Assembly: GCF_905475395.1 (NCBI RefSeq)
Contig: NC_058341.1
Span: 64,859,501 to 64,923,500 of the forward strand
Length of the DNA: 64,000 nt
Reading direction: 5' to 3'
Origin: Chrysoperla carnea
Taxonomy: Eukaryota > Arthropoda > Insecta > Neuroptera > Chrysopidae
Both the position numbers and the translations under genes were made by a program. Numbering within the stretch: the stretch's first letter is position 1; each line of letters starts with the position of its first letter. The notes below the pieces were generated by a model. The model worked only from the letters and a program-made list of their open reading frames with translations, ran no database searches and was not told the DNA's origin. Shown here piece after piece: positions 60,401 to 64,000 of this stretch.

Positions 60401-60867
60401 TGACTACAAGTAAAAAAGTAATCGCTACATTTATAATATGCGAAGATACTATAGGACCATAGTTCCAACCGGGTATCCCACGACACATTTCTTTTTTCTA
60501 AACATCATTTCAAATCCAACAAGCTATCACGCGTATTTTTACGACCATTATCTTTATATTTCACCAATTAGAACTTGTTAACTATAGACTATATCTCTTG
60601 AAACACATACTCACCCAAAAAGTGCGTTATAAGAAAACATAGTGTAAAACTAATTTCATTAATATCGTCCAGCACTTCAAATAAATAAGCTGCTTCAATT
60701 ATTAAAAATCCTATTATCCAAAATCCAAACATATAAATTGCATATAAACTGTATAATAATTCAATACATTTATTATCAAAATCAAATCGAAGATTAACAC
60801 CAAGCCATTTTAATGCCATAAAAACTTTATCGAAATAATTATCTGGTAGTTTTGGTAATGTATTCAT
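39497..60867 (-). CDS. odorant receptor (7TM, insect OR family), five exons, 3' end missing
   Basis: Exons in transcription order: 60867-60615, 55821-55667, 43532-43170, 41948-41739 and 39757-39497 (1242 nt, 414 codons). All have GT donors (gtgagt, gtaagt, gtatgt, gtaagt, gtaagt) and AG acceptors; phases join exactly (phase 1, then 0, 0, 0). The start is MNTLPKLPDNYFDKVFMALK. Family marks: SGSFTPNLERGG after TM2, YKSWAPCNK and SPCFEYTFVIQAIG before TM4, ECIDHHQLIIDLTDEME before the C-terminal TMs, and QLFIYCYFGQEISTES with QRPLYLTAGKFSKLSLE in the last recovered exon. Insect ORs are ligand-gated cation channels of olfactory neuron membranes that pair with Orco; their N-terminus is cytosolic. 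Length and motifs indicate a tuning receptor, not Orco. The final short exon (about 10-20 residues) was not found. Introns 1 and 2 (4.8 and 12.1 kb) contain transposons. Confidence 0.9.
39840..39980. repeat. family E fragment in receptor intron 4
   Basis: Shares 'tgtctatcaaaaagtgttc' and 'atgactattttaaattaaat' with the 20560-20940 element. Confidence 0.45.
40243..40657. mobile_element. 415-bp MITE with 25-bp terminal inverted repeats
   Basis: Ends are 'ggctgcgtttggcagaaaaa' and its complement 'ttttttctgccaaacgcagc'. The subterminal 'gcgcttactagcgct' is mirrored as 'cgcttactagtgct'. The centre contains 'aaattaggttagg', two telomere-like units, at about 40516-40528. Non-coding, in receptor intron 4. 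Confidence 0.65.
40700..41390 (+). repeat. family B repeat in receptor intron 4
   Basis: Ordered phrases 'aattgttgaaataccctg', 'ttcgaaaattttgg', 'gctcatttacgaactc', 'gatcacggaca' and 'atatctcatatataca' match other family B copies. The 87-aa frame here is a repeat artefact. Confidence 0.6.
41385..41590. repeat. family E copy in receptor intron 4
   Basis: Shares 'gccatgaacacttttcgat' and 'gaaggtcgactttatacc' type sequence with the reverse of 20530-20660. Confidence 0.45.
42358..42450. repeat. right-end fragment of the 37474 MITE family
   Basis: 'ttcagcgggtcaaaatac', 'acactccttgttcggt' and 'gaaacccactcagcg' match the right terminus of 37474-37978. The other end is absent. Confidence 0.6.
43604..45490 (+). 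repeat. 5' LTR
   Basis: 1887 bp starting TGAAACACAATAAAAAAC and ending GTATCA. It matches the 3' LTR at a constant offset of 6193 nt up to the hAT insertion point. It contains three units of about 120 bp at 44530-44840, each with the palindrome 'agtttattaaataaact' and 'ggttaactctc'-like sequence. Near the end are three copies of 'gtatcaatattgg'. Confidence 0.9.
45495..45507 (+). promoter_or_regulatory. putative tRNA primer-binding site
   Basis: TGGTAGCAGACAA lies 4 nt after the 5' LTR. TGG is the complement of a tRNA CCA end, and this is the usual location. The tRNA identity was not determined. Confidence 0.4.
45598..46662 (+). CDS. gag of the Ty3/gypsy element
   Basis: 354 residues: a helical N-terminal/capsid-like region with DFWANYLEQARTWNFIKKDL and RFVNRRQKDDETFSSFI, both typical of retrotransposon gag, then a CCHC zinc knuckle CTHCKKSGHTIKFC at about residues 302-315. 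The stop TAG at 46660-46662 is immediately preceded by A AAA AAC (46653-46659), a classic -1 slippery heptamer. Pol is open in the -1 frame across this point. Gag forms the intracellular particle. The frame is uninterrupted. Confidence 0.9.
   Translation: MNSDSDNSVEEFYGFSPEEQRDIHYRFKQLFKITMDKETLDELWTNLGAQLEGTSNLIQETNVVLNQISEATLHNTNQISELSTKITLKNSIDDKFQKIDLNIITKDIPVLNLFYPDSIVSFTLETDNLAKLNLVSEHFLLKFLFTKIHKNAKDFWANYLEQARTWNFIKKDLIENYLSASQLTIAKDRFVNRRQKDDETFSSFITDITKYAKLLQPESTDSSIINIIFAHVNAQTFELIKLMDPPDSIVKLNELGRKISEITARSKFYKNQKSNLHNSISNQQNTQKSNTNNGDKLKYKSQYNCTHCKKSGHTIKFCSLLKNQKVKTENTNPFVNNITTQADIHNSESDISKN
46647..49769 (+). CDS. pol polyprotein (protease, RT, RNase H, integrase) in the -1 frame
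   Basis: The frame opens at 46647 after a TGA and overlaps the end of gag, so it is probably expressed as Gag-Pol by -1 frameshifting; there is no ATG at its start. Counting residues from the TTG at 46680: protease motif ALVDSGSSINAI near 16-27, RT with FRMVSDYRFLNKK and the catalytic YYDD at about 332-335, RNase H TTDASSIGVGACL near 482, integrase zinc region (FHSSVFGCHSG, KKCSVCATCK), then the DDE core YVDFIGPL, LISDNAKSF and PQSNITERIN. All catalytic residues appear present. The stop is at 49767-49769. It looks competent for transposition. Confidence 0.93.
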   Translation, partial: HFKKLENLTKHLPVININIGNFKFHALVDSGSSINAITKKAYNKIKKIFAIKIINSPLTASLPGSNSLKIHNKINLSFKIDHLTWKQDFYIIDSLPYDILLGIPTLHKCGILLNFNSNSLSFHHFNYLNIPFIDTEPKITFNTICEIQINLDKLNQDKLNALLNKYKIVLTKTPGRARNFEYTIFIKDKEPIHKTPYYLPPDKEILLKNHINELVNLNILKPAQSPWASPVFFVKKKTNNEFRMVSDYRFLNKKIVFDPISNVSINHIFSNLGNATVYSLIDMSNAFYQVPLDDSSKPYTAIITQFGQFIFNVIPYGLSISSQALCRLLLKEFADLINKIMVIYYDDIIIFSENIQEHHKHLQIVLARFKKLNLTINPNKAKFFMQRLKILGHVISSEGRIPNPEKVEAIRTMPIPKNLKELQSFLGMAAFFARYIQNFSTIVAPLNALKKKDAKFIITQTHVDAINKLKTVLTTAPILRFPIFDDKHPFIVTTDASSIGVGACLMQKFENKLHPIEYCSRKLNPAESKYPVYQLELLAVLHALNTFKDYLLDRKFILRTDCNALVYLFNTPQRFNKLSRWLLTISKFNFTTEHIRGTENVVADCLSRLFCENETNIEENIQSKNIEPITLLNQILTDPKGFLSIKKEQKASPDCRHIYQLIKSGSNVQNFAIRDGLLVRFVGRNRNKRIVLTDSLLDYVLDYFHSSVFGCHSGVTKTYREIAKRFSYPDLYKKTVDYVKKCSVCATCKPINYKISAPDASISEKNVYNKLYVDFIGPLIPSADNGFKYIFVITDAYSKFCWAYPTRKATSAVVIKILHQLFMVFGFPKVLISDNAKSFKSNKYTQFLLLNGIRIGYTSPYRPQSNITERINRNIKINLTCVIKLYQMKHKDWNKILPFIIFNYNSTYHSIIKASPAAVFLGRTWNQPLDLLLNTTDILAMEKPPSVDMVQQALHKATVMRKARQHQAPTDVKFHVNQLVRVRLPPAASNIDEDRKFSPRFSDVKRIIRFTTPVSVELIDPKTNELTRTHVTHLKRAEVL
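46653..46659 (+). promoter_or_regulatory. -1 ribosomal frameshift site A AAA AAC
   Basis: The heptamer is in the correct gag-frame register and ends directly before the gag stop codon. Shifting back one base enters the pol frame, which is open across this point. I did not establish a downstream pseudoknot. Confidence 0.7.
49777..49796 (+). promoter_or_regulatory. polypurine tract
   Basis: A T-run is followed by the purine-rich 'agaggtggtgag', which ends exactly where the 3' LTR starts, as needed for plus-strand priming. Confidence 0.6.
51972..52180 (+). repeat. six 35-bp direct repeats in the hAT 5' region
   Basis: Units starting 'aatacagttta(g/a)atacgctg' begin at 51972, 52007, 52042, 52077, 52112 (variant) and 52148. 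Subterminal tandem motifs in hAT elements often bind transposase; that role is inferred. Confidence 0.8.
52207..52311 (+). repeat. 54-bp tandem duplication in the hAT leader
   Basis: Two consecutive copies beginning 'cccgcagcctgcttgtccac' start at 52207 and 52261. It is markedly richer in GC than its surroundings. Confidence 0.8.
52865..54161 (+). pseudogene. hAT transposase (ZMYM1-like), frameshifted and internally deleted
   Basis: Three frames carry parts of one protein. 52865-53157 reads MSRSYLSGAQKRKVAEEKRS to DPGKWEN. From 53158 the next frame gives TSEDVRFWIEHGPSTCQN. From about 53205 a third frame gives YDSFDIILEALEIIADDES to the end, including the hAT dimerisation motif TNCSAERSFSQLKRIK. 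The junction near 53205 joins the domain start to its late part, so a large central portion with catalytic residues is missing. It cannot encode an active transposase but keeps intact ends and could be mobilised in trans. Confidence 0.85.
54393..54920. mobile_element. 528-bp hAT-type MITE
   Basis: The ends CAGTGGCGGATTA and TAATCCATCACTG are inverted repeats with one or two differences. They are flanked by an exact 8-bp duplication TACAGGGT (54385-54392, 54921-54928). 'gccgccctaggcc' blocks occur near both ends. No transposase. It lies 36 bp beyond the retrotransposon. Confidence 0.88.
54921..55365. repeat. composite repeat with two poly-C tracts
   Basis: Runs of C at about 55071-55085 and 55211-55226 flank AT-rich sequence. 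'tagatccgcgcctg' at about 55240 looks like the end of another hAT-type repeat. The small frames reading proline or glycine runs are artefacts of these tracts. Confidence 0.45.
55822..58640. other. receptor intron 1, repeat-rich part
   Basis: Contains an inverted family B copy (57190-57790), a small inverted pair around 'aaaatagccattc' / 'ggctattttatg' at about 56800-56850, a second mirrored pair (56250-56300 versus 56610-56660) and otherwise AT-rich sequence. No coding exon is recognisable apart from the receptor exons at either side. Confidence 0.5.
57190..57790 (-). repeat. family B repeat, reverse copy
   Basis: On the minus strand it follows the same order of phrases as 21200-21620 and 40700-41390 ('acaattgactgagtt', 'gctcatttacgaa'-like, 'acacctataccaaaa'). 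Confidence 0.6.
58653..59797 (+). pseudogene. pogo/DDE transposase with C-terminal PHD finger, broken
   Basis: Part 1 (58653-58802) reads QVGALTSAERGTTITIEICF then NAAGTYLPPMFIYP, the middle of a pogo/Tigger-type DDE_1 domain. After a frameshift and apparent deletion, part 2 (58802-59158) begins MLILDGHASHTQN and FPPHTTHKLQPADVGFMRPL, which includes the second catalytic aspartate region. A single TAA at 59159-59161 follows. The same frame then continues through a Ser/Thr-rich and basic linker to a PHD finger (CLYCQG, CQNCGKWAHCGC, CPVCE) ending at 59797. The N-terminal DNA-binding domain is missing. It lies in receptor intron 1 on the opposite strand. Confidence 0.8.
59818..59877 (+). repeat. 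inverted repeat after the PHD-transposase
   Basis: 'taccccatcttaccc' is followed about 35 nt later by 'ggggcaagatgggg', forming a hairpin. It may represent the terminal or subterminal repeat of the pogo-type element. Confidence 0.4.
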
Positions 60868-61043
60868 TATTTCAAAATATTGTGAAAGTATATGAAAAAT
60901 TAGTTTTTTTTTTTACCGAATAGTATTTACACAATAGCTCTGTCTATTGCTTTTATATCTACCTACTATTTCATAATATACAGAATGTTTTAAGAAGAAC
61001 GTTCTTGAAATTACGATTCCAATGTGAAACAATTGTAATATAA

Positions 61044-61081
<38 letters not shown>

Positions 61082-61830
61082 TTTGCTGCACTTTTAACAG
61101 CCTGGATCATTTGTACCATTTTTTTTGCTTGTATTACATAATATGGGATAGAATAAAGTATTTATTTTTTAAGAACTTTTGAAAAATAAGGAACTGTTAA
61201 CTGTTGATCAAAATTAAAAATATGTACTAAATTAAGAGCGAAGCAAAAACTGTTTATTAAAATTAAATATCCATAGGTACTAAATTGCAATCGAGATGAT
61301 ACCGTAAACAGGCGCGCATACAGCCCTCAAAACAGGTGATGGGCACGGCACAGACACCCGAAAATCAGCCAAATGCTAGTTGGAGTATGAACTCGCTCAT
61401 TATCGATTGAGTGCATTCCTACAAAGGAGATGTTTACAAAATATATGACGTCCTGACCAAGAATTTGTACAGAGTATTTGTCCTCATGGGCAAAGCCGTG
61501 GGGTGGACACTAGTAAATAAATAAATCTGTAAGATGTTAGTTTGTTCGCCCACAAAAATTACGAAAGTAAATGTTTGCACATCACAATGTCGTCGCATTT
61601 AGATTCTAAACTACGGAACAAATTTTGATGAAATTTTTACAACTTCAATTTAAATTAAACGCTAGTATACATTTTTCATTAAATAATTTTATTTAGATGC
61701 TTACTTAAATAAAAAATTCAAGCTATTGTTTTTTTTTCGCGAAAGCGTTGATAATATCGATATCCAGATGTTTAGGAAAGCTAGCTCGAATAAATTTTCC
61801 TGTCCCGTTGAGGCACGCAACCAAGATTTT
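60868..61830. other. upstream region of the odorant receptor
   Basis: Lies 5' of the receptor ATG on the minus strand. It includes a run of about 29 T at 61046-61074. The promoter was not identified. No other gene is visible. Confidence 0.35.
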
Positions 61831-62070
61831 ACCCCACGAAGTATAGAAAACGATCCCTTATGCGGTCGTTAGGCATTATGGTACAAATCTTGGTCGCATG
61901 CTTCGGTGAGATGCGAGCTACCGACTTTGGTATGGAGGAAATGTTTTCACATTCAATTTTCCATTTGGCCATCCAGAGTTGGTATTCATTTATAACAGTT
62001 GATTCACTATCATTAATGATCGCTGGTACATCTGAACTAATTTGGTTCAGGTAGTAATACTCCTAATAGG
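61830..62070 (-). pseudogene. possible hAT transposase remnant
   Basis: The minus strand reads SSDVPAIINDSESTVINEYQ then LWMAKWKIECENISSIPKS and KICTIMPNDR. The 'EYxLWxxKW' pattern followed by 'IxTIMP' resembles the region before the dimerisation motif of hAT transposases related to P52rIPK. It is short and isolated, so identification is weak. Confidence 0.3.
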
Positions 62071-63640
62071 AACAATAGACTAACTATTTAAAGCGATTCA
62101 TTGTTTTTTTAAATTTTATTAAATCATAAGTCTATTTATGTGATGGGCATGCTCATTATGTCCATATGGGTGGATCCGCCACTGACCGTAAGCCGAAAGA
62201 AGATCAAATACCAAGCGTAGGCAAAATACCTCTTTATTATTAAAATTACTAATAAATAAAAACCACGATACTTGAAATAAAATGCCTCAACTCGAAGTCA
62301 ACAAAAAGTCATTCTACTATTGGTATATTATTCAATTAAATTTATCTCAGAATACTAGATCCCGAAGTTGCAGAATTTTTGATCGTTAAGATCGCGAGAT
62401 AATCAGCTGCAAAGTTCGCGATTTTCCCATTCAATGTATGTAAAACTCAGTATCCTCCCATCTATTTTTTGCGATATTAAATAATTCTCTCGGCAGAATT
62501 GAAAAAAATGTATGATAGTTCAAAGGAATGATTTTAGAATAAAAAAAAAAGTAATAATAATAGCACCATTTCGTTCTGTTTTCGAGATATTAATTTTGAC
62601 GTATTAGGTATTACCTATAAATTATCTCGTGTTTTAAACGGTCAAAATTTCTGAAACTTTGGGATTAGGTAGCCCTATTTTAGTCTTAAATTTAGTATAG
62701 GAACTGTAAATATCATACTGGTAATACCTTAACATTTAAGAAATGTAACCTTCTGGCAACACTGTTACCCATAGCAAAGTTTACTAGCTATAATTACCCA
62801 TTCGCTAGCGAGTAGCGTGTTAAGTTGAGGAATTTAAATTTTAACTTGGCTATCTTCTATAGTTTGTTAGCTAGTACATATTAACATGATTGTATTTGAG
62901 AGTTTACTAGCAGCGAATAAACTCGTCAACTAGCAGCTAGTAAACTTTCTCAGTATAATCTCCGCTTTTTTACATTTAGGATTTGATATCTTATTCTTAT
63001 TACATCCTGTACTGCAAAAAGAATAATTATTATAATAAATAATTGAATTTAGTTTCTTAAGTATATGTTGATATTGTTTTTGAAAGTTTGAAACTTTAGC
63101 TAAGTTTTGAAACAGGTGGCATTTTTCAGGTAAATAAATAATTTTCACATGCTAAATATCTAAATATTTTTTTTTAGTGAAGGGGAAAGTAGCACCTACC
63201 TAGAATACAAATTTACATTTATGTTTTGCTTAAGGTAGTACGAGCTCAAAGTTAATTTTGTACCTTATTTTTAACTTTGATGATGAATTTTGTTAGGTAT
63301 AACTTCATGAATATAGACGAAAAATAAGAATAAAATTGTTCGATATCTTCATTGGTTTTGGAAATATCGAAAGCTAAATAACTAATTTTCAATTTTCAAT
63401 ATTTTGAAAATTACCTAAGATATCTAAAAATTTTATTCTTACTTTTCGTCTTATATTGTCAAGTTAAAAAATAATTCATCATCAAAATTGAATATATATA
63501 TGTTTGAATTTGTGTCACCACTACCGTGCTCATACATACCTAATTAGTCAGACACAACGATTTTTTTGTTAAAACAGGATATACAGTATATCATGCTAAC
63601 GTTTAACTATGATAACGTTTAACTACTTGCCTACCCTAGT
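62071..63640. other. AT-rich non-coding stretch
   Basis: No gene or RNA recognised. Around 62770-62950 'tagctagtaaac' and 'actagcagctagtaaac' type motifs recur. A mirrored pair around 63295-63470 ('aaaaataagaataaaattg' versus 'ttattcttacttttcg') suggests a small fold-back. Confidence 0.35.
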
Positions 63641-63990
63641 CATTATACCATGTATATGAAATATAGCAAGGTATACTAAGTTTAGACCCAAGATTGTAAC
63701 GCTTAAAAGTATTGATACCATGAACAACAAAATTTTGGTATAGGTGTTCATAAAATATTAGTCCATTTCCGGTTGTCTGTCTGTCTATCTGTCTATCTGT
63801 CTATCGTCTGTCTGCCCGTCTGTCATCACGATTACTCAAAAACAAAAAGAGATATCAAGCTGAAATTAATGCGTGCTTAGGACGTCAAAGTGAGTTCCTT
63901 ATAAATTAACAACTTTTTTATGAAACATCGCTGTTTACCCGTGAGACCGCAAATTATGCGCTAATTGTATAGTGTATATTATATGGGAAT
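63640..63990 (-). repeat. family B repeat, reverse copy, with TCTG/TCTA microsatellite
   Basis: Phrases 'catgtatatgaaatatagc' and 'ttggtataggtgttcataa' match 57220-57320. A tetranucleotide run (tctgtctatctgtctatc) lies at about 63776-63825. Confidence 0.6.
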
Positions 63991-64000
63991 ATCAGTTATA

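Overview
This is an AT-rich nuclear segment from an insect genome. Four things support that: spliced genes with GT-AG introns, an insect-type odorant receptor, arthropod-type (AACCT)n/(TTAGG)n telomere-like motifs, and a heavy load of class I and II transposons. I cannot fix the insect order from the sequence. Host coding sequence is a small fraction of the window; most of the rest is transposon or repeat debris.

Layout. 1-14 kb: no complete gene; fold-back elements, long palindromic repeats, a possible SINE head and copies of two interspersed families (called A and B here). This stretch appears to be the first part of a very long intron of the PP2A catalytic subunit gene, whose first coding exon lies at 14035-14136 on the minus strand. 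14.1-15.5 kb: compact head-to-head promoter region with E2F-type and E-box sites. 15.4-22.6 kb: complete five-exon RACK1 gene (317 aa) on the plus strand, with a TCT/5'TOP-like start and a candidate box C/D snoRNA in intron 1. 22.6-29.3 kb: degraded jockey-type LINE, a tandem Helitron pair, an AT-rich 'tttggga' repeat family and a Tc1/mariner-like fragment. 30.3-34.1 kb: two divergent C2H2 zinc-finger genes; the minus-strand one is cut in its last finger by a 118-bp MITE that now supplies its C-terminus and stop. 34.1-39.4 kb: SINE, MITEs and unassigned sequence. 39.5-60.9 kb: one odorant-receptor gene on the minus strand, five exons recovered with consistent splice phases (414 codons), last short exon not found. 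Its 12-kb second intron contains nested transposons: a hAT-like element invaded by a very young Ty3/gypsy LTR retrotransposon, which was itself hit in its 3' LTR by an internally deleted hAT. Its first intron holds a broken pogo-type transposase with a PHD finger. 61-64 kb: remnants and repeats only.

How the parts fit. RACK1 and PP2A-C are housekeeping genes sharing one divergent promoter region. The zinc-finger pair looks like a lineage-specific array undergoing mutation. The receptor gene is kept intact across very large transposon-filled introns. No bacterial features, CRISPR arrays or operons are present.
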